Shown here: piece by piece, positions 18,002-34,728 of the stretch | Position numbering within the stretch: position 1 is the stretch's first letter | Layout: every line of letters begins with the position of its first letter | From: Amoebidium appalachense | Lineage: Eukaryota; Ichthyosporea | DNA: 64,000 bases | Direction of reading: 5' to 3' | Assembly: GCA_963693365.1 (NCBI GenBank) | Contig: CAVNZM010000016.1 | Location: 2,852,001-2,916,000 of the forward strand | Program-made: the position numbers and the translations under genes | Notes under the pieces: model-generated | Told to the model about the DNA's origin: nothing | Databases searched by the model: none | The model's input: only the letters and a program-made list of their open reading frames with translations

Positions 18002-20889
18002 ACACACACACACCCACCTTACTACGGCCTCAGCAAAGTTCCTGGACAGCTGCTTCCACTCCTTGTTGAATGCTGACAGCCGTTGGGAGATGAAGTCGCT
18101 AAGTCGCCTGCCGACCAATCAGTCTTAGGCCCCATGATGTGTACAGTACCCCTTCTTCCCCCCCCCCCCACCCCCCCCCCCTCTCCCCCCTGCTCCCCAT
18201 CTTTCTCCCCTTATAAGCACCCCCACCTCCCCATGACCTGCATACAGACCAGCCAATATACATTTAGTATTATTTAGGTATTTAGGATGCACTCACAGCA
18301 GTATATCTCTGCAGTATTGATTTAGGTATTTAGGATACACTTACAGCAGTATATCTCTGCAGTATTGATTTAGGTATTTAGGATACACTTACAGCAGTAT
18401 GTCTCTGCAGTACGGGGTTAAGGGCTGGTCCACCCCCACGGTCATCTTGCCGGCCAGCGTCACCCCGTCCTCAGTGAAGATCTCAAACTCCTCACGCATC
18501 TGCATCCCACCCGGACATAAGATGCTGCCCACTGCTTACTTGCACTCCGTTTTCCCGATGTGTGCCACTCCCTCCCTCCCTCCCTCCCACCCATCCCCTT
18601 TCCCCCCCTCCCTCCCTCCCCCCAACTTCTCCCCTGGGGTTGGCAAGGTTTAAATGCTAGGGTTAAAGTGTATTTCTTGGGAACACCATGCCTCAACACA
18701 TGGACAACAGACAAGCACAAGCAAATTCAGACAGATACAAGGTTTAAATGCTAGGGTTAAAGTGTAATTCTTTAGAAAAAAAATGCCTCAACACATGGAC
18801 AACAGACAAGCACAAGCAAATTCAGACAGATACAAGGTTTAAATGCTAGGGTTAAAGTGTTATTCTTGAGAACACCATGCCTCAACACATGGACGACAGA
18901 CAAGCACAAGCTAATTCAGACAGATACAAGGTTTAAATGCTAGGGTTAAAGTGTAATTCTTGGGAACACCATGCCTCAACACATGGACGACAGACAAGCA
19001 CAAGCAAATTCAGACAGATACAAGGTTTAAATGCTAGGGTTAAAGTGTAATTCTTGGGAACACCATGCCTCAACACATGGGCGACAGACAAGCACAAGCA
19101 AATTCAGACAGATACAAGGTTTAAATGCTAGGGTTAAAGTGTAATTCTTGGGAACACCATGCCTCAACACATGGACGACAGACAAGCACAAGCAAATTCA
19201 GACAGATACAAGGCTTAAATGCTAGGGTTAAAGTGTATTTCTTGGGAACACCATGCCTCAACACATGGACAACAGACAAGCACAAGCAAATTCAGACAGA
19301 TACAAGGTTTAAATGCTAGGGTTAAAGTGTATTTCTTGGGAACACCATGCCTCAACACATGGACAACAGACAAGCACAAGCAAATTCAGACAGATACAAG
19401 GTTTAAATGCTAGGGTTAAAGTGTAATTCTTTAGAAAAAAAATGCCTCAACACATGGACAACAGACAAGCACAAGCAAATTCAGACAGATACAAGGTTTA
19501 AATGCTAGGGTTAAAGTGTAATTCTTGGGAACACCATGCCTCAACACATGGACGACAGACAAGCACAAGCAAATTCAGACAGATACAAGGTTTAAATGCT
19601 AGGGTTAAAGTGTAATTCTTGGGAACACCATGCCTCAACACATGGACGACAGACAAGCACAAGCAAATTCAGACAGATACAAGGTTTAAATGCTAGGGTT
19701 AAAGTGTAATTCTTGGGAACACCATGCCTCAACACATGGACGACAGACAAGCACAAGCAAATTCAGACAGATACAAGGTTTAAATGCTAGGGTTAAAGTG
19801 TTATTCTTGAGAACACCATGCCTCAACACATGGACGACAGACAAGCACAAGCTAATTCAGACAGATACAAGGTTTAAATGCTAGGGTTAAAGTGTAATTC
19901 TTGGGAACACCATGCCTCAACACATGGACGACAGACAAGCACAAGCAAATTCAGACAGATACAAGGTTTAAATGCTAGGGTTAAAGTGTAATTCTTGGGA
20001 ACACCATGCCTCAACACATGGACAACAGACAAGCACAAGCAAATTCAGACAGATACAAGGTTTAAATGCTAGGGTTAAAGTGTAATTCTTGGGAACACCA
20101 TGCCTCAACACATGGACAACAGACAAGCACAAGCAAATTCAGACAGATACGTACAAACACACCTACGCACGCACCAAATCCTCTCCTGCATCAAGCAACC
20201 TGCTCAGCTCGCACACACACTACCACCACCACTCCATGACCCATTAAGCACAGTCCCCATATCCTATCCCCCGCCCCCATTTCACCCATTATGCCCATTT
20301 CCCCATTTCCCATTGGCGTAACATCACACCCCCCCCCCCACCACCAATATAAGTTATACCCATTTCCTAATCTCCCATTGGTTCCTTGTCACGTACCCCC
20401 TCTACCAGGCTGCACCTCTCAACCAATGGTGCCGTATCCCCGCTGAAGCATGTGAGGGCCATTTCGTCCAGTGAGTCCACACTGTCACTGGCCTTCATCC
20501 CCGTCACCTGTCCATCCCCCTTGACTGGGGGTGGATGGGGGGGAGTTAGCACACGGTGGATGGTGAAAGTATCAAAAGAGCAAATGTGTGTAGGCAGAGA
20601 AATGCTTAAGGGTGGCGTGCAGTAGGGGAGTTGTTATCAGCAGGAGTTTTGTGCCTTTGCTTGTATGTGTTCCTTGACACACCCTCGGCAACCGGACACG
20701 ACCGTACACCATACACGATATGCAGATTGATACAAGTCACCTGGACACACAGACAAACACACACGAACACGTGCATACACACACACGTGCCCTGTGCCTT
20801 TGGGGCAAGTAATAACATCCTCAAGACATCCTCTCCCAATCTTCGTTCCCCCTGGATTTGACATAGTTTAGGCCCATGAACCCCTATAC

Positions 20890-20924
<35 letters not shown>

Positions 20925-22138
20925 GCGCGCGCACACACACACACACACATACCCACCCACCTACCCCCATCCCCCCCCCCCCCCCCCCCCCACCACCCAC
21001 CCACCCACCGCCATCCCACCTACCCTCCACCCCCCCCCCCCCCCCCCCCCCGTCCCCTCCCCCCACCCACGCACCCACCCCCCCACGCACCTATCCTGAA
21101 GTTCAGCAGGTTCTTCATCTTCCTGGTGACTATCCTCTCCCTCTTGCCGTCCATAGACTTGGCTGTGAGGGCAGGCAGGGACACGAACTGGTGCACCACG
21201 GATGGGTAAGAAAATAACCAAATAGGGCAAGGTACACTGTCACATGATTGGTTGCCCGTGTGCGAGGAATGCAAGAGAGTGATAAAAAAGCAAAACAATT
21301 GTACGTGCATGAGGGTGCATGCTGGTGCCTGGCGCTGCCTCTGTGTTGTAGAACATGTAGACGTGTGTGTGCGCATGTGCCTTTGTGCCCCGTGTGTGTG
21401 CTCTAGCGTTTATCTGTGCCTAGGTGTGTCCTTGTCCTTTTGCTTGTTTGTGCATGCATGCACGAGTGTATGCCCGGCCACACGTGCTTGCATGCATGGT
21501 GTGTGCCATGTTTATCATGTGTGCGCGAGCCCATGCGTAGGCGCATGCCTGTGCCCGTGCCCTGCATGTGCATGTGCTATGCCTCCTTGTGTGCAGAGTG
21601 CGAGTGAGAGCGTTTTATGTTCATGTGTGGTGCCTGTGTGTGCCCACAGTGTGTGTACACGTGGGTGTGTGTGAATGATTCACTCAGCTTCTGTGAATGT
21701 GTGGAAAGTCCTGATGCCAACTAGTAAAGCAAAGGGCCTTGGGTGGCGTGGAAAACCAGGTGGTGTATTTTACATGCTTTCCCTTCGTTTTCGTGTGTGT
21801 TTACTGTGTATATAGTGTGTGTGTGTGTGCACGCACCCATGTGTGTAAGTGTGTGAGTGCGAGTGCGAGTGCGAGTGCGAGTGCGAGTGCGAGTGCGAGT
21901 GCGAGTGCGAGTGCGAGTGCGAGTGCGAGTGCGAGTGCGAGTGCGAGTGCGAGTGCGAGTGCGAGTGCGAGTGCGAGAGCGAGAGCGAGAGCGAGAGCGA
22001 GAGCGAGAGCGTGAGCGTGAGCGTGAGCGTGAGCGTGAGCGTGAGCGTGAGCGTGAGCGTGAGCGTGAGCGTGAGCGTGAGCGTGAGCGTGTGCGTGTGC
22101 GTGTGCGTGTGCGTGTGCGTGTGCGTGCGCGCGTGCGC

Positions 22139-22221
<83 letters not shown>

Positions 22222-23933
22222 TGGGAGGGGAGAAGGGGGGGGTTGTTTAACACGGACCTGCCTAGACAGCTTTCTGAGTGCACCCACCGATGGGCGTGGC
22301 GATGACTGGACCCTAACTGTCTGTATGCTCTCATAGGACACCACCAGCACTAGGTCCACAAACGGCACATACTCACGCACAACCTGCAAAGGGAGTGGGT
22401 GGGTTACGCCATGCATGTGGGGCAGGGACGGGTAGGCACAGGTGAATGAAGACACAGCCACAGAAACAGACCCACACCAACAAGTGAGCACACACACGTG
22501 CGCACACACATACACAACCAAACACAAGCACCCACCCAACCATCCACACACACCCACACCCCTCCCCCCCCCCCCCCCCACCACACACACACAGAGAGAG
22601 ATAGAAAGGCACATGTATGCACGCCTCCCCCCCCCCCCCCTCCCCCCTCCCCCTCCCCCCCCTTCCCCCCCTTGCCCCTCCCCTCCCCCCCCCCCCCCAG
22701 CCCCTCTCCCCCACACATATACACCCACGAGCCCTCCCTCCCCCCCCCCCCCCCCCCCCAAATCCCACCCATCCACCAACCCCCCCCCCCCCCCCCCCCC
22801 CCCATCAAAACTCCACACAAGCCCTCCTCATCAACTTCGCAACACCCCACCCCATCCCCCCCTCCCAACTCACCCCTCCTCCCATCAATCCTTCCCCTCC
22901 CCACCCCACTAACCCCCCCACCCCCAGCCCCACAATCTCAACCACTCCCCCTCTCCCCCACCCACCCACCCACCAAAACGCACCTGTATTGCCTTATCTA
23001 GAGCCTCATCGAGTATGGGGTTACGTAAGGCCTTAGACAGCTGTCTGAGTGCTATGTGCTTCCTTCGTGCCCTTGCTGTGTCTCCGATAAAGTTATCCAC
23101 CATCTCCCCCCACCGCACTAGTGTGCGCACGAGGTTGGGGGGGGTAGCGACTATCACAGCATTTGACTAGCACCCCACCAAGGTAGGTGTCTGATACGTC
23201 TAGGCGGGTGCCTACGTACATGACCCCGTTGATGACTTGCTTGAATTCACCGTTGCTCTGGTGCCAGAGGTGTATTGTTAGAATGTGTGCATTATGTGCA
23301 AGTTAAGGGCAAGGTGTATGGGCTGTGTAGCAGTGGATTGCATGAACAAATGTGATAGTTGCATGTGTGTGGGTGTATGCAAGCACGTGATGTGTGTGAG
23401 CATGTTTGTGTGCACGCGTCTGTGGTTTTGTTGTGCATGTAGCTGGCTCGTGTGTGTGAGCAAGTATGTTTGCATGTGTGTGCATGTGAACCCGCGTCTT
23501 CGTGTGGACCCGTGTAGGGTGGGGTGGGGGTGGGAATGGGATGTGTGTGTGTGGAGGGGGGGGGGGGGAGAAGAGGGTGCATGTGCACGTGTTCGAGTGC
23601 CTCTATGAAGGTCCGTGCGCCCCTGTGTGTGTGCATGTGCGAGTGTATGGCCATCATCCATAATTATGCACATGTGCTCGTAGACACGTGTGTGTGTGTG
23701 TGTGCATGTGCCCGCACGCGCATTTGCACGCCTGTGAGTGTGTGTGCCTGTGTGTGTATGTGTGCGCGTCTGTGTGCTCGAGTTTGTGTGCCTGTGTGTG
23801 TATGTGTGCGCGTCTGTGTGCTCGTATGTCTGTCTGTGTGTGCTTTTGTGTAAGTGAGTGCGAATGTGAATGTGTGTTTGGGGTGTGCGTGCCTGTGAGC
23901 CTGTGTAAGCGTGAGCGTTGGTGTGTGTGTGTG

Positions 23934-23989
<56 letters not shown>

Positions 23990-24683
23990 ACATGTGTCTG
24001 TATGCAAGTGGGGAGGGTGTGGGATGCGTGTGCGCGTACGGTTACCTAGTGTCTGTGTGCGCATGTGTGCGCGCTGAAACATACAGTGCCTATGGACATC
24101 CCGTGTTATATGTGTTGGTGTGCATGTATGAATACATAGTGTGTATGCCCGTTGTGCACGCGCACTTTTGAGTGTGAATGTGGGTGCAAGTGTGCTCAGA
24201 GCACTGACAGCCTTAATACACTACAGCGCCAGTGTAGTGTATGATGTCACCTTCCTTTTCCCACCCAGAGCCCTCCCCCTCCCCCCCCCCCCCCCACACT
24301 CACACACACACAAACACAACCCCTCCCCGATCCTCCCCCCGTCCCCTTGGCCGCCCCCTGCCGTGCTTTACCCCTCAAACAGTCAACCTGCTTCCTAATC
24401 CCTACCCCCCCACCCCCGGGCCCTCCCCTGCATCACTGCCCCATCACTGCGCACCATGGCAAATATTGCTGATTACAGTAGGTACTGCCCCAAATTCCTC
24501 TCCCCAGAAAACCCAAGCGATTCATTAGCCCCCCCCCCCCCTCCCCCTCCCCCCCCCCCCCCCCAATGCTGCAACCCAACTGACTCTGCCCTTCCTCCCC
24601 CTCCCACCCGCCCATTCACTCACCCCGCCTTCGTTGCCATCTGCCCCCCCCCCCCCCCCCCCCCCCCCCTTCCCCCCTTCCCC

Positions 24684-24714
<31 letters not shown>

Positions 24715-26289
24715 ACACAAAAAAAGAAAGAAAGAAAGAAACAAAAAAAGGAAAGGTATACGTACCTGGGTGTGAGTCTATGAGCGTGTGAACGAGTGTG
24801 AGTGTGAGTGTCTGTGTGCGTGTGCACACATGTGTGTATGTGTATGTCTGTGATATCCATAACAATTTAAACAACAACTCAGCATTGCCCACCCACCTTT
24901 ATCTCTGCAAACACAGCATCTATGTCCTCCCTCTCGATGCCAAAGGCCTGCCTCTCATGCAGTGGATACACAAAGTCCACATACTGCTGTGTCTCGTCCA
25001 GTGTGCGCACCCACAGGGCCTCACTTCCTTCCATCTGGTCAAACCCCGTAGGCAGCAGGTGGTTCATGAGCGTGGCCATGGACCAGTTGTGCGCAATCGC
25101 ATCTTCCAAAACATCGTCTACTCGCTCGATCATGTTGAGGATGCTGTTGGATACGTTGAGCTCTGCCTGCATCTCTTTCATGTACTCGCGTAGCTCGGTC
25201 TCACCCATGCTGTCCACATTGACGTTCTGTGCGGGTGTCCAAGCAAAACTTAATCACTGTACATTTCCTACTCTTTTTTATTTTCAAGAAAACCGGGGGG
25301 AAAGGGAGGCAGGATGCGGGGAGGGGGGGAGGGAGAGGAGGGGAAATGCAGTGGGGGCCAGAGGAAAGAATGTGTGTGTGTGTGTGTGTGGGTGGGTGGG
25401 TGGGTGGGTGGGTGGGTGTGTATGTGTGTGCGTCCGTGTGCGCGTGCGCGTGCGCGTGTGGAGTGCTGGGACCCGGGGGAAATGATGGGTAAGAGGAAGG
25501 TGCGTAGGAGTGTGTGTTGCAGGAAGAGAGCAGAGGAGTGACAACCGTGAGGATGGTGCCCAGATGCAGGGGCAGGGCCAGGGGCTTAGTGTTGGAATGC
25601 AGGTGAACGCGAGCTTCTAGTCCGGCCCCGAGGGGAAGGGGGAGGGGGGAGGGGGATGATTGGGTGCACGGCCCATATACATGTTCTTTGTTTTATACGG
25701 GGGGAAAACGTGATGATTGTGTGTTTACAGGTGTCAGTATGTGGTCATGGGTATTTCAGTATCGACAGCGAAGAAGAGGTTGGTGACTGCTAGGAGATTG
25801 GCTTCTTGAAAAACGTGCTGCATGCCTGCCTGCAACTCCGAATGATTTCTCGGGTACAAGCTTCATCGGCCATGTGCAATTGTGCTTTTGCATTCGGTTG
25901 ATCGATGTGAAGGTGTGCTATTTCCCCTCCATTCACACCTTTCACATGAGGATTTAATGCTGAGTGTGTATACATACAGCCGCCTTAGAAAAATCTGGGC
26001 ACACGCCCAGACATACAACACATCTAAAAGCAGGCCAGGCACGCACCTGCCTAAAGAAGACCTGCTGCTGGGCCTCTGGTGCCAGCAGGGGTGAGGCCGT
26101 GCCCCTCAGCTGCCTTGACAGGTTGCCCCGTGGGCCGGGTCTGACAGGGCTCTTTGGCGGCTGCAGCTGTACGGGCAACTGCAGCTCCTGCGTCAGTCTT
26201 CGACAGCTGTCCAGGTAGTTGGTGGCGTTAAGCAGCAGCCGGTCGTGGGCCGTGTTGGGCCCCGGCGGCTTCGCCATGCTGGTGGTCAT
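13537..26289 (-). CDS. Class III adenylate cyclase with a long N-terminal region
   Basis: Sixteen exons (5' to 3'): 26289-26047, 25226-24897, 23257-23216, 23166-22984, 22383-22258, 21187-21091, 20524-20397, 18499-18393, 18107-18018, 17749-17663, 16943-16868, 16630-16567, 15177-15066, 14740-14629, 14210-14172, 13674-13537. All phases agree, giving 658 residues to the last donor. Residues about 465-658 are a class III cyclase domain: metal Asp in VYVDIAGFT (about 475) and MVGDCIIG (about 521), adenine-selecting Lys517 before VGD, Thr599 in NYTGFSSG, and transition-state Asn/Arg in GMNNTARLQ. Lys plus Thr predicts ATP, hence cAMP production. No transmembrane segment is visible, so it is probably cytosolic. 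The N-terminal 460 residues are unassigned. The 3' end is uncertain: reading through the donor at 13536 adds about 50 residues to a stop at 13387. Confidence 0.85.
15259..15364 (-). repeat. Dispersed short element, copy C
   Basis: Read on the minus strand it starts CTGAGGATGGGCTCTG and ends GACGCATTCAAA before poly-C. It shares both ends with copy B but has a diverged middle. It lies in a cyclase intron, in sense with the gene. Confidence 0.75.
18283..18410 (-). repeat. Triplicated 3' end and donor of a cyclase exon
   Basis: Three tandem copies (about 55 bp) of the sequence spanning the end of exon 18499-18393 and its donor. On the coding strand each contains ATACTGCTG followed by TAAGTG or TGAGTG. 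The exon-proximal copy is the functional one by phase. Confidence 0.85.
18646..20152. repeat. 94-bp satellite, 16 tandem units
   Basis: Units of 94 bp carry the core TTTAAATGCTAGGGTTAAAG and ATGCCTCAACACATGGAC. Sixteen units fill the cyclase intron between exons 20524-20397 and 18499-18393. Variants (TTCTTTAGAAAAAAAA; TTATTCTTGAG with GCTAATTC) recur at spaced positions, showing block duplication. Confidence 0.95.
21853..22224. repeat. Composite hexamer array GAGTGC > GAGAGC > GAGCGT > GTGCGT > GCGT
   Basis: A continuous array whose unit changes stepwise: about 20 GAGTGC, 6 GAGAGC, 13 GAGCGT, 6 GTGCGT, then about 20 GCGT. Intronic in the cyclase gene. All frames are open across it, producing false Arg/Ala/Cys-rich proteins. 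Confidence 0.95.
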
Positions 26290-26858
26290 TGGTGGGCTGT
26301 CGGATGGGATGGGATGGGCAATGGCGAAAGGAAGAAACCAACGTGCTCTAAGGTGCGGTACCTGATGTGATTCTAAGCCCAAGATGCCAGGGGTAATGTA
26401 TTAGTGTAAGGTCTAATCTATGCTGGCGCTGGACGAGGTCTATGTTTCAGTCTCTACAACTGTGCCTTATCACGAATTTTTTGTTTTGATGTGAAGTCAT
26501 AAGCCTTACCAAACTAGTAAGGTGGAAATTTGCAATCAGCATGGTGGCATAACAGCAGTCAGCACACAAAGCCACAATTCAACCCATGCAACCTGTACTC
26601 ATTCAGAAAACGTGTACCTGGGCATTGTTAGCTCTTTCTATTACTAATTCAGTGGAATTGTCAAAAAAAAAAAACCTTCTGCGAAAGTGGTGTGTGTGAA
26701 TGGACAGTCACAAATTGTCAAGGTTTGTGTCCATGGACCGTGGTGCATTCCACAAGGAGCCTAGCCAATGGAATGAATGGATAGCGAATAAAACGGATGC
26801 CTTATTAGGGACATCTGGGTGGTGAGAGCGCCGCGTGATAAGTAGGCTTAATCTACTG

Positions 26859-26891
26859 CACGGCCATCTAGGGTGTTTCTAGATGGCCGTG
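26859..26891. other. Perfect hairpin, 13-bp arms and 7-base loop
   Basis: CACGGCCATCTAG, loop GGTGTTT, then CTAGATGGCCGTG. Located in the divergent cyclase/VDAC promoter region. Confidence 0.85.
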
Positions 26892-27087
26892 ATCTAATGA
26901 AAAGTGCTCATCCCGATTCCTGAAATTCCGATGAATCCGATCGCGATGGTTACAGTTGTATCGTGAAGAAGAGTATGTGAACACAATTGAAATAGGCTTA
27001 TATTATATAAATTAGTAGAAATTAAAGAAATTTTCTTTTGATTACTCTGAAAAAGGCTTTTCAAATCCATATTCTGAATATGTGAGG

Positions 27088-27112
27088 GTGCCTTCAACAG
27101 TGTTGAAGGCAC
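27088..27112. other. Perfect hairpin, 11-bp arms and 3-base loop
   Basis: GTGCCTTCAAC, loop AGT, then GTTGAAGGCAC, 200 bases from the hairpin at 26859. Confidence 0.85.
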
Positions 27113-27479
27113 AGCCATTTATTGTAAGTCATTTTGTCCAATAGATGAAGTAAAGTTAGCGGCGCGATTTGCCGTACTCACCTTCAGCGAGTTTGGCCGG
27201 CCCTTGAGCTGTAGCCCTGCTGGCTGCTGCTTTTTGCTGCCCTGCTGCTTTTTTTGTTTGTTTGTTTGTTTGTTAGCTTTATTACGGAATATATTGTAGT
27301 ACTGTAGTGCCCACCCAGTCTCTGTACGCCTCCGTGGCTCATGAGTCAGACCGTGAAATATTAGTTGCTATTTTGGCGGGAATGGAGCTCATTAATTACA
27401 TTTTACGCAAAACAAGGGCCTACTTACTCTCGAGCTCATGAGTCCGGTAGTCACTCTCTGAGTGCTGTCTTCCCTGCGG

Positions 27480-27516
<37 letters not shown>

Positions 27517-27798
27517 CATGTTGCCGCAGTGCCCGGCCACTTACGTAAGCCAGTGGGTACATATCCTTGGAGACTTTGAGTCCGGTGGAACGTTAGCCCA
27601 CACGGTCCACACGGTCACCCTACTGCCGCTGAAAAAAAGAGCTAATAATACCTACGTTCCGGCCTCGCGGTGTACTGCTACATGCACAGGTGGCGTGCTT
27701 TCTATAAAGCCACATTCTATATGTAGATACTGGCACAGGTGCACACCTAGTACGCTTTACTTGTGTTATCTGCCCAGGTGTGTGGCTGTAAGCACAGG

Positions 27799-32512
<4,714 letters not shown>

Positions 32513-32922
32513 TTGGGCCGTGTGATTAGGATTAGAACCGAGAAAAGGGTGCAGCTTGCACAAGCAAAGGGACCGGAGAAGTAGTGTGTGTGGCTACTTT
32601 TGCGTATACATCCACCATACTCCGTGAAAACACGCGCGCGTGTGCGCTCGCATACACGCAAGCACACACGCATGCACACACACGCACACACATGCGTGCT
32701 CGCACACATGTATACACACACACTGAATCGCTTACGGAAACACATGGGCCCGTGTGGACATGAGCGCGCGCACACACACACACGCATACGCACAGACCAT
32801 AACACACCATAGAGGGAACGGGGGAGGTGTGTGTCTGTTGGTGGCGATTATCCAAGCGGCTGGGGCTTATCACTCGTTTGCGCAGCAACAGTGACATGGC
32901 TCTTCTGCCTTTTTTTCTTCTT

Positions 32923-32994
<72 letters not shown>

Positions 32995-33206
32995 CACACC
33001 CATGCGCACACACACGCACACACACCCTCCCTTGCTCCCTCTCTCCTTTTTTTTTAAAAAGGAATTATATATCAGTATAAAAATCGCTTTGTCTATGACC
33101 TGACATTTTGTTTTATTTCTCCCCATCCCTTATGATGCTTTCCTTTTTTCTTTTAATTTGTGCTACCTTGGGTAGTGCCTTCAGTTTGCTGCTACTTGGT
33201 AATAAC

Positions 33207-33212
33207 AATAAA
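33207..33212 (+). terminator. Candidate poly(A) signal, VDAC
   Basis: AATAAA followed by a T-rich stretch, 695 bases after the VDAC stop codon. The distance is long, so an earlier non-canonical signal is possible. Confidence 0.35.
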
Positions 33213-33643
33213 TGTAATATCCCAACTGTGTTGGGGTGCTCTATTTGAACTTTGATACGAAGGGTTTACACACTTTTTATTGCGTGGACACTGCCGGAGG
33301 CCCAGCCACATTCGACGGCCTACTGCGTTTTCCAGCGCAGCCAATCAAATGCAGCCAGTGACATATGTACATGCTAGGCAACAATGAGCGCCATCGTAGT
33401 ATATGACACCCCTATTACATATAATGGCCTTTACCCCGGCACACAGCACCCGTGCACACGTCTGCCTATGTGCACACTGCACACACAACGCACACATGGG
33501 CAACCACACACCCGGTTACACCCTGCTGCAGTGTACCTACCTATCCCAGCCGTGTGCCCCGACAGCAGATGTATACGTACAGCTGGCAAATCTGCTCAAA
33601 TCCTAATACAAACAATATAATACGCTGAACCTCTCGGGCTCAG

Positions 33644-33688
<45 letters not shown>

Positions 33689-33785
33689 TTCCCCCCCTGC
33701 AGCTCCCATGTGCACCCACACACACACACATGTATATCTCGTCTATCTCGTTGGGATATCCCGATTGGTTATCTCTGCTGACTGA

Positions 33786-33793
33786 TGACGTCA
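33786..33793. promoter_or_regulatory. Palindromic TGACGTCA (CRE-like) upstream of CSN7
   Basis: TGACGTCA lies in unique, non-repetitive sequence 1.4 kb upstream of the CSN7 ATG and just upstream of GGATTTATAATGGCGCG, a plausible core promoter for a spliced CSN7 leader. bZIP factors of the CREB/ATF class bind this palindrome in other eukaryotes. The assignment to CSN7 is inference. Confidence 0.35.
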
Positions 33794-34316
33794 GCTCGCT
33801 CAGGATTTATAATGGCGCGAACTCGGCGCTGTATTTATTCTTTTTCCAAGTTTTTTTTTTTTTTGGTTTTTTTTCCCCTCCCTGTTTCCAGTCCAACTGC
33901 AGTTGCATAGTGTGTGCCTTCCTTGCGCCTGGCCAGCCTCTTACAGCGGAGCACCACACTTCGTAGCAGTAAAACACTAGCACCGTTAGACTGTTAGCGC
34001 CCACTTCTAAGATTAGATCTACTTTGCCTGCCTGTTTCCCTTCGTGTGCCCACAGGCCACTTAGCTCCAATAGACCATTACTGCTTTGAGAAAGGCTGCA
34101 AAGGTCCTGCTGCCTGCCTGGCTGCTGGCGTTGTCAAGGTTTGTTAACTCACACTGCTAAACCAGAACCTTTCTACGCCTTCCTCTTCCGCCCTCACCCC
34201 TCCCCCCCCCCCCCTTCTCCCCTTTATGTTGGTAGCTGCATGCTTCAGGGTTATCAAATCTCTGTTTCACCACTCAGCCATCCCCTCCGTCCTTTTGTTT
34301 CTGCATCTCCCTTCTC

Positions 34317-34387
34317 TCCCTCCCTCCCTCCCTCCCTCCCTCTCTTCCGCCCGCCCCCCTCTCTTCTCTCTCACCTTCCCCCTTCCC

Positions 34388-34424
<37 letters not shown>

Positions 34425-34478
34425 CTCCCCCCCCCCTCCCCCCGACTCCATCCCTCCCTCCCTCTCTCCCTTTCCCTC

Positions 34479-34553
<75 letters not shown>

Positions 34554-34656
34554 CCCCTCTATCCCTCCCCCCCTCCCGTTCGATATCTCCCTCTCTCCCC
34601 CCTCCCTCTTTCTCTCTCTCACTCTATCGATCTCTCTCCCCCCCAATCTCCCTTTC

Positions 34657-34709
<53 letters not shown>

Positions 34710-34728
34710 CCCCCCCCCCCCCTCCCCC
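34317..34728. repeat. Polypyrimidine tract, mainly (CT)n
   Basis: Almost pure C/T with three long (CT)n blocks (34396-34421, 34482-34550, 34663-34707) and CCCT repeats. As homopurine-homopyrimidine mirror repeats it could form triplex DNA. Confidence 0.9.

Larger units (their letters stand above)
26278..27798. other. Divergent promoter region between cyclase and VDAC
   Basis: Mostly unique A/T-rich DNA with two perfect hairpins (26859-26891 and 27088-27112), (TTTG)n at 27255-27275 and poly-T at 27485-27516. Acceptor-like sites sit just before both start codons (26297/26298 on the minus strand; 27797 on the plus strand). No third gene is supported. Confidence 0.55.

Noticed and set aside
18646-20152. 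Interstitial telomere or CRISPR-like array
   Set aside because: Units are head-to-tail with no unique spacers and contain the telomere-like word only once per 94 bases; it is an ordinary satellite.
21721-22818. 365-codon minus-strand frame rich in Arg/Thr/Ser
   Set aside because: Mostly translation of the GAGTGC/GCGT array; only 22258-22383 within it is a supported cyclase exon.
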